Assembly (NCBI GenBank): GCA_938010615.1
Contig: CALLUY010000076.1
Coordinates: forward strand, 1-37,825
DNA length: 37,825 nucleotides
From: an uncultured Pirellulaceae bacterium
Lineage (GTDB): Bacteria > Planctomycetota > Planctomycetia > Pirellulales > Pirellulaceae
Direction of reading: 5' to 3'
The notes beneath the pieces are model-generated. The model worked only from the letters and a program-made list of their open reading frames with translations, did not search any database and had not been told where the DNA came from. A program made the position numbers and the translations under genes. The first letter of the stretch is position 1; each line of letters starts with the position of its first letter. Below are positions 16,607-25,798 of this stretch, one piece after another.

Positions 16607-16950
16607 TTTCAGTCACGAAGTGACGACATGTATTTGCCATGGACGCAAGTCCGTGGTTACATTTAATGAATCGCCACAGAGTGCCGAAGGCACGGCAGGA
16701 ACCAAGCTTTGCCCTACCGCAATTTTCCTGTCGTCCTTTCAGGACTGCCGATTAATGCGTCATCGTTTCCATGGACTTGCGTCCATGGCTATTGCATGCC
16801 GTGCTTTCAGCACTAAACACTGCAACTTCAAACTTAACGAGATAGTCGGCTTTCGCTCCGCGAAAGTATGTCAAACGCTACTTTCGCGGAGCGAAAGGCG
16901 ACAATAGCGCAACTTCAAAACTAACACGGGTTAGGATATGTTTGGACAGA
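16607..16950. repeat. Palindrome-array element A (left end truncated)
   Basis: Noncoding array of short hairpins. Present are GTGCCGAAGGCAC, TCCTTTCAGGA, CCATGGACTTGCGTCCATGG, GTGCTTTCAGCAC and an 18-bp unit CTTTCGCTCCGCGAAAGT at 16850-16867 whose inverse copy lies at 16880-16897. The segment 16607-16838 matches element D (about 35511-35735) in reverse orientation with few differences. The right edge has the family terminal motif, here AACTTCAAAACTAACACGGG followed by TTAGGAT; the internal GCAACTTCAAACTTAACG is a second copy of it. The matching left terminal motif is missing, which suggests truncation next to the IS110 debris. Confidence 0.85.
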
Positions 16951-17036
16951 GAGGGCGTCTTTGCTGAAGCTGTCTACTGAAAAACACCGAACAACTCTCG
17001 CACTCAAACTGAGTCTGACTTTAAGCGTGACAAAAT

Positions 17037-17064
17037 TTGGTTTCGCGGAGAGTTCGCCTATACT
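17037..17064 (+). promoter_or_regulatory. Candidate sigma70-type promoter of the lipoprotein gene
   Basis: TTGGTT (17037-17042), a 16-bp spacer and TATACT (17059-17064) precede the lipoprotein ATG by 39 bp. The -10 matches consensus at five of six positions, the -35 at three. A single consensus-scored reading, not tested. Confidence 0.4.
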
Positions 17065-17103
17065 GACGTTCGCGATCTTTCAGGTCATTCACAGGACAGA
17101 AAA

Positions 17104-17547
17104 ATGAAATCTATCCGACTTTTCTCAATCGCATCCCTGTTGATGCTCTGCTTCACGGTCGGATGCAATCCGCCAACGCCAAAAAAGAAAGTTGCCAAAG
17201 CAGAAGGGGGCGCCACTGGGATCCTTAACAAAACAACCACGAAGGTTGGTGAATGGGATCCGGACGCCGGACTGGAAATCGTCGTTGAAGATGGCGAAGA
17301 CATCAACATGATCAATCGAAACATGAAGACACTTGGGAAGGTCACTCATCAGTCCGCGAAATGGAAGGTTCACAGAGCGCTTGAGATGTTTCGCGCGACA
17401 AAAGGTCGCTATCCCAAAAGCCATGAAGAGTTTATGAAAAAAGTATTTCATCCAGGAATCAAAAATCTTCCGGAGCCGCTCACGACTTGCGAATATCAAT
17501 ACGACGTGGAAAACCACGAGCTGTTGATCGTCAAAAAGAAGCAGTAG
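17104..17547 (+). CDS. Small lipoprotein of unknown function
   Basis: 147-residue lipoprotein. The signal peptide (IRLFSIASLLMLCFTVGC) ends in a lipobox-like TVGC, giving Cys21 as the lipidated residue. A Lys/Pro linker follows (NPPTPKKKVAKAE). The C-terminal part (about 80-145) contains AKWKVHRALEMFRATKGRYP and SHEEFMKK, resembling the short alpha segment seen in planctomycete pilin-like or type II secretion-associated proteins (a helix followed by GRYP). The ATG at 17104 has AGGACAG nine bases upstream. It lies between repeat element A and the beta-helix gene and is unlikely to be in an operon with either. No precise function is assigned. Confidence 0.8.
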   Translation: MKSIRLFSIASLLMLCFTVGCNPPTPKKKVAKAEGGATGILNKTTTKVGEWDPDAGLEIVVEDGEDINMINRNMKTLGKVTHQSAKWKVHRALEMFRATKGRYPKSHEEFMKKVFHPGIKNLPEPLTTCEYQYDVENHELLIVKKKQ

Positions 17548-17686
17548 CAAACCAGCATGCGAGTGTGGCCACATGCCCCTATCACAACCATTGCAATCGG
17601 CAAGATTGAACACGTGAACTGTTTTTTTGGACCGAGAATGCCCACGAGTCGATGCGGTGAGTATCCGCAAATTTTTGGGCAAACTC

Positions 17687-20443
17687 ATGCATCGAAAGTC
17701 AAACAGTCGTAGGCAGAATTCAGTCGTGGCCTATCAGCGTCTTGAAAGCAAGACCATGTTGGCCACGATCGTCGTAGACACCCTCACAGATTCAGTCACG
17801 CCGGTCGCGGACGGCCTGGCAAGCCTGAGGGAAGCCGTTGAAGCGGCCAACAGAGATCAACCTTTTGGTGATGCGCCCGCTGGTAGTGGCGCTGACGATA
17901 TTGTGTTTGATGCGTCTTTGAGCGGAAAGGAATTGATACTCGCAGGTCAGCAGATCCTCATTCGTTCTGCTTTAACGATCGACGGTGATATCAATTTGAA
18001 TGCCGTTCAACAAAGCCGGCACTTTCGCATCGCAACCGATGAACCTGTTTCACTTTCACAGCTTACTCTCTTCAACGGCGTTGCAACCTCGGGTGGTTCT
18101 CTCGAAGTGAGAGGTGCCAATGTCTCTCTGGACGGAATGACTTTCAGAAACAATGTCGCGGAGGCTGCTGGAGGTGCAATCTTCCTTAGATCTGGGCAGC
18201 TCAACATCAATGAGACGCTGTTTGAACGAAACCGCACAACCTCAGACTCAGGCAACGGTGGCGCGATCCACAGTGATTCTGCTCAGCTCGAGATCAGTGA
18301 CTCAACGTTTACCAACAACTCCGCCGCGCGGGCACGGGACGGTTCGGTCCACGTGCTTCACGGAAGCGCAACCATTGAGAACAGCACATTTGAAAAGACG
18401 GCCGATGCGCTCACGCCTGTTTCCGCGCGATCCGGCGGGTTTATTGCGAATCTGGGTTCGACGGTAGTTTTCAACAGCCAATTCAATTCAGGGCTGGCTC
18501 GAACAGCCGGCGGAGCTATTCAGAATCTCGGTCGCTTGGAAGTTCAAAGCTCCCGTTTCTTTGACAACGGAGCTCAGACTTCAGAGAACCTGACTGGTAC
18601 TGAAAAGGGAGGTGCGATTTACTCAACCGGGAGTCTCAATGTTTCGGGCCGATCCGTCTTCGATAACAATTCCGCGTCCCTTGGTGGCGCAGTCTTTGCA
18701 ACGGGCCCATTTTCGGCCTCAAGCCCAAGCCGATTCCAGTCCAACAGCGCACGCATTGGCGGAGCTATGAGATTGATTGGCGATACTTTTCATCTTGATG
18801 ATGTGGTCTTTTCCGTGAACCAGTCCTCAGGGCGCGGCGGCGCAATTTCGGTGTTCGATAGTCAACTGAGCATTGTGAACCCGAGATTTCACAGCAACGG
18901 TTCAACAGACGCCGCTGATGGATTAGTGACGCAACGAGGCGGAGCAATCGATGCCGTTGATACAGACATCGATATCTCTGTGACGCGTCATGACGTTGGA
19001 ATAACTGGAGGCTTTAATCAAAACCAGGCATTGATCGCCGGAGGCCAGATTGCGATGTTCGGGGGAGCTCTGAATATGACTACAAATGCGCCATCGACAT
19101 CCGTCCGTTTAGTAGATTTTTCAGACGGAGCTCCTACCGCCAGAGGAGGGGCCATCTTCGTCAACGACGTTGATGTTTCAATACAGAACGCGGTCATCGG
19201 CGGACATCGAGTAGAAAACGCAGGGGGTGCTCTCTACCTTCATAATTCAAGAGTTGAAATTTCGGACAGTCGCGTTTCTGGGTTCAGTAACGAATTCGCT
19301 GGTGCCGTATTTGCAACTGCAGGCTCTGATGTTCACATCGTGGATTCAAGCTTTGACGATGCATCCGCGAAAAATAACGGTGGTGCAATTCGTGTAAATC
19401 CAACTGCCGTTGTACGCATTGAGAACTCTGGCTTTAACAATGCAAGACTGACCGCAGAGGCACCAACTACGACTCGCGGCGGAGCCATTTACAATCTTGG
19501 CCGTCTTTCAATCACGGGATCGGAATTTTTCCAAAACCGAGCCTCAAATCAACCCTTTGATCAAGTCAAAGCTTTGGGCGGAGCCATCTTTAACAGTGGT
19601 GAGCTGACAATCGACTCCACCAGACTTCGGTCCAACACAGCGAATCAGGGTGGCGCAGTTTACTCCACTTCTCCGATCACAATTACCAACACAAGTTTCG
19701 AAGGCAACCGCACGGAAAGATTAGGAGAATCGCCAACTCATGGCGCAGCTCTTTTCCTGACTGCTGACGCCGATCTTTCAAATTCTGTCTTCACAAACAA
19801 CATTGCCAACAATGGCGGTGCCATTGCTTCATTTGCCGGTCAGATCGTCGGTCAAAACCTCACTTTTGGCGGAACTACTTTAGGACTCGGAAACATCGGT
19901 GGAGTAAACAATAGTTCGTTTCAAGGAGGTTTCGGAGGAGCAGTCTTCCTCTCGCATTCTGCCACCGCCCACTTTTCCAGTTCTACCTTTGAAAACAATT
20001 CCGCATCAAGACTTGGTGGAGCGATAGCCGTGTTTGCTTCGGAAAGCGTAACGCCGTCGTTGACCATTGATGGCGAGTCGCGATTCATCCAAAACAACAC
20101 GGTGACTTTCGGCGATGACAGCACGTTACTTTCGCGCGGCGGAGCGATTGGAACGTATCGCTCCACGATCCTTGTTCGTGATTCTGTTTTCGAAGAGAAC
20201 ACGGCCAATGGAGACGGTGGAGCTGTCTTTTTGGGAATCAATGCAAATGCGGAACTTCTGTTTGCTGATTTCGAATCGAATCAGTCTGAAAAGCGTGGCG
20301 GCGCGATCTTCAACTCCGGCAACTTGCTGCTTGCCGATTCAACCGTGGCCAGAAACGTCGCGTCCGTCGACGGAGGGCTTTCAGAATCAAGCTCTGCCTT
20401 GACGACGGTTGAGCGGACCGAATTCGTAGACAATCAACCTTGA
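17687..20443 (+). CDS. Pmp-like right-handed beta-helix surface protein, lacking a C-terminal barrel or anchor
   Basis: About 918 residues of repeats with GGAI/GGAV/GGAL and FxxN motifs (FRNNVAEAAGGAIFLRSG, FERNRTTSDSGNGGAI, FSVNQSSGRGGAIS), over twenty GGA units: the signature pair of chlamydial polymorphic membrane proteins and of parallel beta-helices. The N-terminus carries VVAYQRLESKTMLATIVV, the short 'LE-R/K-xLA' sequence seen at the start of many planctomycete secreted giants. The ATG at 17687 is chosen; a TTG at 17627 would add 20 residues. The chain stops within a repeat (TTVERTEFVDNQP), with no autotransporter barrel, dockerin or anchor, so it may be C-terminally shortened or released. 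It is probably an extracellular adhesin or lyase-type fold; no catalytic residues are assigned. Confidence 0.85.
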   Translation: MHRKSNSRRQNSVVAYQRLESKTMLATIVVDTLTDSVTPVADGLASLREAVEAANRDQPFGDAPAGSGADDIVFDASLSGKELILAGQQILIRSALTIDGDINLNAVQQSRHFRIATDEPVSLSQLTLFNGVATSGGSLEVRGANVSLDGMTFRNNVAEAAGGAIFLRSGQLNINETLFERNRTTSDSGNGGAIHSDSAQLEISDSTFTNNSAARARDGSVHVLHGSATIENSTFEKTADALTPVSARSGGFIANLGSTVVFNSQFNSGLARTAGGAIQNLGRLEVQSSRFFDNGAQTSENLTGTEKGGAIYSTGSLNVSGRSVFDNNSASLGGAVFATGPFSASSPSRFQSNSARIGGAMRLIGDTFHLDDVVFSVNQSSGRGGAISVFDSQLSIVNPRFHSNGSTDAADGLVTQRGGAIDAVDTDIDISVTRHDVGITGGFNQNQALIAGGQIAMFGGALNMTTNAPSTSVRLVDFSDGAPTARGGAIFVNDVDVSIQNAVIGGHRVENAGGALYLHNSRVEISDSRVSGFSNEFAGAVFATAGSDVHIVDSSFDDASAKNNGGAIRVNPTAVVRIENSGFNNARLTAEAPTTTRGGAIYNLGRLSITGSEFFQNRASNQPFDQVKALGGAIFNSGELTIDSTRLRSNTANQGGAVYSTSPITITNTSFEGNRTERLGESPTHGAALFLTADADLSNSVFTNNIANNGGAIASFAGQIVGQNLTFGGTTLGLGNIGGVNNSSFQGGFGGAVFLSHSATAHFSSSTFENNSASRLGGAIAVFASESVTPSLTIDGESRFIQNNTVTFGDDSTLLSRGGAIGTYRSTILVRDSVFEENTANGDGGAVFLGINANAELLFADFESNQSEKRGGAIFNSGNLLLADSTVARNVASVDGGLSESSSALTTVERTEFVDNQP

Positions 20444-20489
20444 ATCAAGTGCGTCGGAACTTGAAGAAGCTTGCAGCGTAGCTACCTTC

Positions 20490-21851
20490 CTACACGTCGC
20501 CGACGGTTCCCGTTGAATCGCCGAACCGTTTCAAATCTGTCACGCCCATTCGATGAGCCAACGTCATGTGCATGTTGGCCAACGGCGTTTCTTTGTAGTC
20601 GACGTAGCGACCGGTGCTCATGTCGCCGCCGCCCTGCCCTGCCATAATGATTGGCAAGTTCACGTGCGTGTGGCGGTTTCCATCAGCGTTTCCGCTGCCG
20701 AACATGATTTGCGAATTGTGCAATAGCGAGTGACCATCTTCGTCCTTCACTTCTTCCATTCGCTGCAGAAACTTACCTAGCTGCTGAACGTACCAACGGT
20801 CAATCGTCTTCACTTTGTCGATCGCATCCTGCTTGTTCTGGTGATGGGAAAGCTCATGATGGCCTTCCACAACTCCAATTTCGCTAAAAGACCGATTGCT
20901 ACCGTCATGTGCAAGACATAGCGTCGCCACGCGAGTCGAATCGGTTTGGAACGCCAACGTCAACAGCTCAAACATCATCTGCATGTGCTCCGCGTACGAA
21001 ACGGGAACGCCCTCAGGAGTCTGTGCTTCGGTTTCGACATCGCCGTGACGTTCGGCACGCTCAATCCTAGATTCGATTTCACGAACCGAAGTAAAGTACT
21101 CATCCAGCTTCATTCGGTCTGTGCGTTGCATTCGCTGCTGCATTTTCTTCGCGTCATCCATCACGAAATCCAACACGGATCGTTGTTGGCTTCGACGCAA
21201 TTTCAAATTCGCCAACCGTTGCCCCGGAGTTCCAGCGCCAAAAAGCCGCTCGAACACCAACCGCGGATTCGATTCCGAAGCCATTGGAGTCGTCGGAGTC
21301 TTCCAAGAGATATTGTACTGATAAGCACACGAGTAGCCCGAGTCGCAACTGCCGCTACGCCGATCGGACTCGCAACTGAGTTCCAGCGATGGCAAGCGTG
21401 TCAGATGTCCGATCTTTTCGGCAATCACTTGGTCGATTGAAACGCCCGCGCGAAGATCCGTCGAGCTTTTGTTTAAGCGAACGTTCGTCAGGAAGGTTCC
21501 GCCGCCGCGTGCGTGATCTCCGCCGCCGTCGGGTCCGGGATTGGCGGAAACGTTGTCGAGTCCTCCCATGATTTGGATCGAATCGCGAACTGGCTTGAGC
21601 GATTCCAGCGTCTCGCTGAATTGATATTCCTTACCCGTCGACTCTGGCCACCAAGCAGAAGGAATGGCGCCATTAGGGAAGTACAGAAACGCAGTCCGCA
21701 GCGGTGCACCGGTTGCCGTTTGAGCAAGCGCCTTTTCAGCGCCAACCGGCATCGCCGATGCCAGAACGGAACCTGTTTTCAAAGAGGCCAGTGTTGGCAA
21801 CGCAATCGCTGCTCCGACGCCTCGCAGGAATGTTCGACGATTCTGATTCAT
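20490..21851 (-). CDS. DUF1552 exported protein, Tat substrate
   Basis: DUF1552 family protein, a planctomycete/verrucomicrobial family of unknown role, usually encoded next to DUF1592-type cytochromes. The N-terminus NQNRRTFLRGVGAAIALPTLASL is a twin-arginine signal (RRTFLRG), so the folded protein is exported, perhaps with cofactor. Middle motifs are GGGDHARGGGTFLTNVRLN and CESDRRSGSCDSGYSCAYQYNISW. The C-terminal part is HMQMMFELLTLAFQTDSTRVATL and later SQIMFGSGNADGNRHTHVNLPII, reminiscent of the alkaline-phosphatase-like DUF1501/1552 fold. The ATG at 21851 with GGAAA upstream is preferred over an in-frame TTG at 21863. It is the last gene of the three-gene operon. Confidence 0.9.
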   Translation of the reverse strand: MNQNRRTFLRGVGAAIALPTLASLKTGSVLASAMPVGAEKALAQTATGAPLRTAFLYFPNGAIPSAWWPESTGKEYQFSETLESLKPVRDSIQIMGGLDNVSANPGPDGGGDHARGGGTFLTNVRLNKSSTDLRAGVSIDQVIAEKIGHLTRLPSLELSCESDRRSGSCDSGYSCAYQYNISWKTPTTPMASESNPRLVFERLFGAGTPGQRLANLKLRRSQQRSVLDFVMDDAKKMQQRMQRTDRMKLDEYFTSVREIESRIERAERHGDVETEAQTPEGVPVSYAEHMQMMFELLTLAFQTDSTRVATLCLAHDGSNRSFSEIGVVEGHHELSHHQNKQDAIDKVKTIDRWYVQQLGKFLQRMEEVKDEDGHSLLHNSQIMFGSGNADGNRHTHVNLPIIMAGQGGGDMSTGRYVDYKETPLANMHMTLAHRMGVTDLKRFGDSTGTVGDV

Positions 21852-21855
21852 GCTG

Positions 21856-21899
21856 GTTTCCAATTAATGCGACAGCAGTTTCCAATTAACGCGACACAA
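21856..21899. repeat. Two direct 22-bp repeats in the DUF1552 leader
   Basis: GTTTCCAATTAATGCGACAG (21856-) is repeated as GTTTCCAATTAACGCGACAC (21878-), period 22, with a few mismatches. On the coding strand each unit brings TTAATTGGAAAC, so the ribosome-site-like GGAA sequence is duplicated. It lies in the 79-bp gap between the cytochrome and DUF1552 genes. Confidence 0.8.
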
Positions 21900-21930
21900 A
21901 CGGCTCAGCATTATCATACCTCACCGCATG

Positions 21931-24420
21931 CTATTTTTTCGACAATTTCGCGTCCGCTTCATGACGCATTCGCTGAAATGCGACCGAATCGACGACTGCT
22001 CGAAGCAGCTCAGATCCGCTGCCACCGTTATCTTTAACCCGCTTAACGATGCGATCGACCGTCGGAACATCGTAGTATTCCAAAGATCTACCCAACGCAA
22101 AGGTTAGAACTTTCTCGGCAACGCAGTGGTAAATTGCATCCTGGTGGTCCGTCGCGAGGACCTTCTTCAGTTCCCCAAGGTCCTCAAACGCCTCACCAGT
22201 CACCAGTTCGCCGGAGACGTCGATTGATTCATCAGGACGCTGTCGTCCCAGCGGATCGAAATTTTCCAACGCCAACCCAAGCGGATCCATGCGGTTGTGA
22301 CACGAACTACAGAGTGCACTTTCGCGGTGGATCGCCAACGCATCACGTAGCGAAACCCGTTTTCCATCTTCAGTCGTTTCGGAAGCTTCCAGCGATGGAA
22401 TGTCCGGCGGCGGAGCACCTGTCGGCATACCCAAAATGTTCTCCAGCAAAAACAAACCACGCTTTACTGGCGACGTTCGATCGGGGTTTGAAGTCACAGC
22501 CAACATGGAACCATGCCCTAGCAATCCGCCACGAAGGCTACCCTCAGGCAGTTCAACCAAACGCATTTCTTTACCTTCGACGCCTTCGATTCCGTAATGC
22601 TCCGCAAGTCGTTCGTCGAGAAACGTGTAGTCGCTATCGATCAGCTCCGTCAGATTTTTGTCTTCACTGATAATGTGTTCGATCAGCATCTCTGTCTCGC
22701 GTCGCATCGACTGACGCAACCTATCGTTCAACTCAACCTTTCCAGCCTGCTTGAAAATTGGTCGCAGTGCGGTGAGGAGTTCTTCGCGTTCCAGTTTGCC
22801 TTTCTCGTCGAGCTTCCGTTTCTGCGTTTTTCGCAACTCACGAAACCGCTCAAATTTGCTCTGGATCTCAGGATCAGGATTTTCTCTCATCAATACGGAA
22901 AACGAATTGATCGACACGCCTTCAACGTCGCGAGTCTGCAGCCATTGGCCAACAAAGTTGCGATAGAAAGATTTGAATCGGCGATCTTTCATCATCCGCT
23001 GGAGCTGAGAGTCGAGATTTTCGCGAAGCTTGTTCTCTCCTGCCAGTTTCAACAATTCCTCATCCGGCGTTGACGACCACAGAAAGTAAGACAACCGAGA
23101 CGCCAACGAAAATTCGTCGATCAAAACGTGATTCTCTGACTCGGGATCCGCAGCGAACTCTTCGCGAAACAAAAATCGTGGCGAAGCCAAAACCGCAACC
23201 ATTGCCTGCTGAATCCCGGACTCGAAAGACCCTTCTTTGTCTTGCCAGATTCCTTGAGCTAATTCGCAAAGCCTCCTGACCGTTTCGTCATCTGCCGGGC
23301 GACGGAAAGCTCGCGTTAAAAACGGCCTGATCATTCGCTCGGCGTACTTCAGTCGCTCTTCGTCGGACTCCGGAATCGGCTCCTTGAAGAATGCGGCATG
23401 ATCTCCCGGGACAATTTGGAACTCCTCCGGTAGTGGCCCCCGAACGAACATATCCTCGAATCGAACTTGTAGCTTACGGCCCTGCTCCTCTTCGGTGATC
23501 GGTGTCAACTCGACGCGAATCGAATGTTTGCCTTGGGTTAGCTCCCGCTCAAAAGAAAACGGCGTCCGCTTCCATGGATCGCGACCGTAGGAATCGTTAA
23601 TCAGCTCTTCATCGTCCAAGAACACTTTTACTTGGCACCGATTGTCATCCGTTGCATTTTCGATGTACTCCTCAGCCATGACCAGAACGAAATCGAAAGA
23701 ATACTGCTGAGTGGTGTCGAGCTCAAATTCCAACTTTGCAGTACGCGGCTCATAAAACGGAATCGAAAGGTTATCGTCATCAATGCACTCGTCCGGCACG
23801 TCGAAATCATGTCCAACAAACCGTTGTGATGGAGTCACCTTACCGACTAGCGGCACAACCTGATTGGCGATCGCCTGCGCCGCGTCGAGATATTTCTCCA
23901 TCAACATTGGAGAAATCGAAAGCACATCCGCAAGATTATCGAAGCCTTCGCCGCTATCGTCGGGCGGAAAGTTGACTGTCGTATCGAAATCGACTTTCAC
24001 AAGGTCACGAATCGTGTTTCGATACTCTTCACGATTGAGTCGCCGAACCGTCACGCGTCCCGGATCGGGATTCTTCGCGTCGTGCTTGAAGACATCCGAA
24101 ATGATCCAAGCTTGAAGCTCTTCGTTTTGCTCTGGTTCCAATTGCTCCGCATTGATGGGCGGCATCAATCCAGTTCGCAATTGCTTCAGCACGCGGTTCC
24201 ACAACTTTGGATCGCCCGCCTCAGGATCGTCTTCATCGACCAGATGATCAAATGTGACGCCACCTTCTTCGCCGCCGCCAGCATGACAATCAAAGCAATG
24301 GTTTTCCAAAATCGGAATGATCGTTTCGGTCAAGCGATCATCTGCGCTTGCCTGCGGAGTCCATGCCAACGCAACACCGAAAATCAGGACAGCAATTGCT
24401 TGTTTGGTTTGGTTCGTCAA
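21931..24420 (-). CDS. Planctomycete c-type cytochrome protein (PSCyt1/DUF1587/1592/1588/1585)
   Basis: 829-residue exported multi-domain protein. The TTG start at 24420 is forced: there is no upstream ATG, AGAAGG lies 9 bp before it, and it yields a signal peptide (AIAVLIFGVALAWTPQASA). Domain order: PSCyt1 with heme motif CFDCH (about 42-46); DUF1587 with VTVRRLNREEYRNTIRDLV and FPPDDSGEGFDN; a carbohydrate-binding-like middle; DUF1595 MIRPFLTRAFRRPADDE; DUF1592 IQQAMVAVLASPRFLFREEF; DUF1588 DRTSPVKRGLFLLENILGMP; DUF1585 with second heme motif CSSCHNRMDPLGLALENFD. Two CxxCH sites imply periplasmic electron transfer. These proteins are abundant in planctomycetes; their substrates are not established. 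It lies between the DUF1080 and DUF1552 genes. Confidence 0.93.
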   Translation of the reverse strand: MTNQTKQAIAVLIFGVALAWTPQASADDRLTETIIPILENHCFDCHAGGGEEGGVTFDHLVDEDDPEAGDPKLWNRVLKQLRTGLMPPINAEQLEPEQNEELQAWIISDVFKHDAKNPDPGRVTVRRLNREEYRNTIRDLVKVDFDTTVNFPPDDSGEGFDNLADVLSISPMLMEKYLDAAQAIANQVVPLVGKVTPSQRFVGHDFDVPDECIDDDNLSIPFYEPRTAKLEFELDTTQQYSFDFVLVMAEEYIENATDDNRCQVKVFLDDEELINDSYGRDPWKRTPFSFERELTQGKHSIRVELTPITEEEQGRKLQVRFEDMFVRGPLPEEFQIVPGDHAAFFKEPIPESDEERLKYAERMIRPFLTRAFRRPADDETVRRLCELAQGIWQDKEGSFESGIQQAMVAVLASPRFLFREEFAADPESENHVLIDEFSLASRLSYFLWSSTPDEELLKLAGENKLRENLDSQLQRMMKDRRFKSFYRNFVGQWLQTRDVEGVSINSFSVLMRENPDPEIQSKFERFRELRKTQKRKLDEKGKLEREELLTALRPIFKQAGKVELNDRLRQSMRRETEMLIEHIISEDKNLTELIDSDYTFLDERLAEHYGIEGVEGKEMRLVELPEGSLRGGLLGHGSMLAVTSNPDRTSPVKRGLFLLENILGMPTGAPPPDIPSLEASETTEDGKRVSLRDALAIHRESALCSSCHNRMDPLGLALENFDPLGRQRPDESIDVSGELVTGEAFEDLGELKKVLATDHQDAIYHCVAEKVLTFALGRSLEYYDVPTVDRIVKRVKDNGGSGSELLRAVVDSVAFQRMRHEADAKLSKK

Positions 24421-24453
24421 TTCAATGCCTTCTGTTTCTGCTTCGTCGATTCA

Positions 24454-25083
24454 CTACTTCGCTACTTTCAGCATCATGTCCTTGTAGTATACCTTGCTAC
24501 CGGGATCATGGGCCTGCAACGCGATCGTGCCACTGCTGAGCAAACGATCCTTCATACCGTCTTTCCGCTCAGGAGATTCCGGCTCGGTGTAGTCGGTGAT
24601 CACGTTGCCATCGATCTTGATCACGACGTGCTTACCTTCGACGATAATTTCGTAGTCGAACCAGACATCGTCTTTGACTGGTGCTTCAAAGCAATCTTTA
24701 ATCGCATACAGCCCGCCCGTCTTCTTCGGATCGCTCTGCGTATTGTTGACCTGAGCTTCGTAGCCGGCCGAAGGCCATCCAGTCGCTTCAAACTTCGTGT
24801 GGAAGTAAATCCCGGAATTGGCTTGAGGTTTCGTTTTTACTTTACATTTGAAATGAAAGTCACTGAAATCCGCGTGGCCGGTATCGCCAACGTAGAAAGC
24901 GTGAGCCCTTTCACCGTGTGCGACAATACAGCCATCTTCGATGTAAACCGACTTGGGGTTTTCGTTAACATGCCAACCCAACAAGTTTTCACCATTAAAC
25001 ATGGACTTAAAATCAGCGTCCTCGGCGAAAGCAGAACTGGCTGACAGACAAACAAAGAGTGCAGCTACTAGAACAAGTTTCAT
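24454..25083 (-). CDS. DUF1080 (3-keto-disaccharide hydrolase-like) secreted protein
   Basis: 209-residue exported protein with a signal peptide (MKLVLVAALFVCLSASSAFA) and a single DUF1080 concanavalin-like jellyroll: FKSMFNGENLLGWHV, YIEDGCIVAHGE, DFHFKCKVKTKPQANSGIYFH and AGYEAQVNN are the usual family strands, and the C-terminal ALQAHDPGSKVYYKDMMLK is characteristic. Known family members hydrolyse 3-keto-glycosides; others are only carbohydrate-binding. The ATG at 25083 has GAGGAAA just upstream. It is the first gene of an operon with the cytochrome (33-bp gap) and DUF1552, suggesting joint work on polysaccharide or glycoside oxidation, which is inference. Confidence 0.93.
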   Translation of the reverse strand: MKLVLVAALFVCLSASSAFAEDADFKSMFNGENLLGWHVNENPKSVYIEDGCIVAHGERAHAFYVGDTGHADFSDFHFKCKVKTKPQANSGIYFHTKFEATGWPSAGYEAQVNNTQSDPKKTGGLYAIKDCFEAPVKDDVWFDYEIIVEGKHVVIKIDGNVITDYTEPESPERKDGMKDRLLSSGTIALQAHDPGSKVYYKDMMLKVAK

Positions 25084-25210
25084 CGATTTCCTCGATCATG
25101 GATTAAGAGTCGACGACCATGATGGCTCTACCAGAACGCGTTTGCAAGCGCAACAGATAGGCCAGCGACTGAGCTGACGAACTAACATTGGCTGAGGCGG
25201 CAAAGGCCGA

Positions 25211-25552
25211 GATCACAACCCGAAGCGTAGGCGAGGTGCAGCTGGCACCTCGCTTACGCTCTTTGAAGTTGCAGTGTTTGCGTTTAGGGGCAAAGCCCCG
25301 TTCATTTGCCTAGCCCAGCCCATCGGGCTCATCGGGCTGGGATTGCGTTGGACGATCACTTAGGGCTGAAAGCCCGACCAGTTGCGGCGCATGTGCGCCC
25401 TAACCGAAGCAACTTGCCGGACCTTTGGTCCTAAAATAATCGGGGGAATCTAAGTCCCAGCCCGACGGGCTGGGCTAGGCAAGAAACGGGGCTTTGCCCC
25501 TAAACGCAACCACTGCAACTTCAAAACTCACGCGTCGAGTTGTGATTGGCAT
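25211..25552. repeat. Palindrome-array element B (complete, nested giant inverted repeat)
   Basis: Flanked by ends that are inverse copies of one another: the left contains CACAACCCGAAGCGTAGGCG and TTTGAAGTTGCAGTG, the right CACTGCAACTTCAAAACTCA then CGCGTCGAGTTGTGATTGG. Inside, arms 25278-25342 and 25455-25509 are inverse repeats of about 55-65 bp. These arms contain GGGGCAAAGCCCC and AGCCCATCGGGCT. The centre carries GGGCTGAAAGCCC, GCGCATGTGCGC and GGACCTTTGGTCC. No reading frame is supported. Confidence 0.85.
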
Positions 25553-25798
25553 AAATTCACTCGCTCGCGCTCCATTTTGGATTGAGATTCGGTTTGCAAG
25601 TGCATGTTTCCCAAAAGTCCACTGAATTGAGGGCTTTGTGCAAAAATGCTGTTCCAAATCCTCAACTTAACCACGATCCAGAAATAAAAGTTTTTCTGTT
25701 TGGATTTCATCACTTTTCGCGGGTAAGCGATGACGCAAAAATGTGTCAAAAGAATTCGTACTCTAATTTGCGAATCGATACGCAGTAAAGGCTTGGAA

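Noticed and set aside
17555-17576. Stem GCATG...CATGC after the lipoprotein gene as a terminator
   Set aside because: No T-run; it may be a chance palindrome around TGTGGCCACA.
25211-25552. Possible CRISPR array
   Set aside because: Repeats are palindromes of different sequence with no regular direct repeat and spacer spacing, and there are no cas genes.
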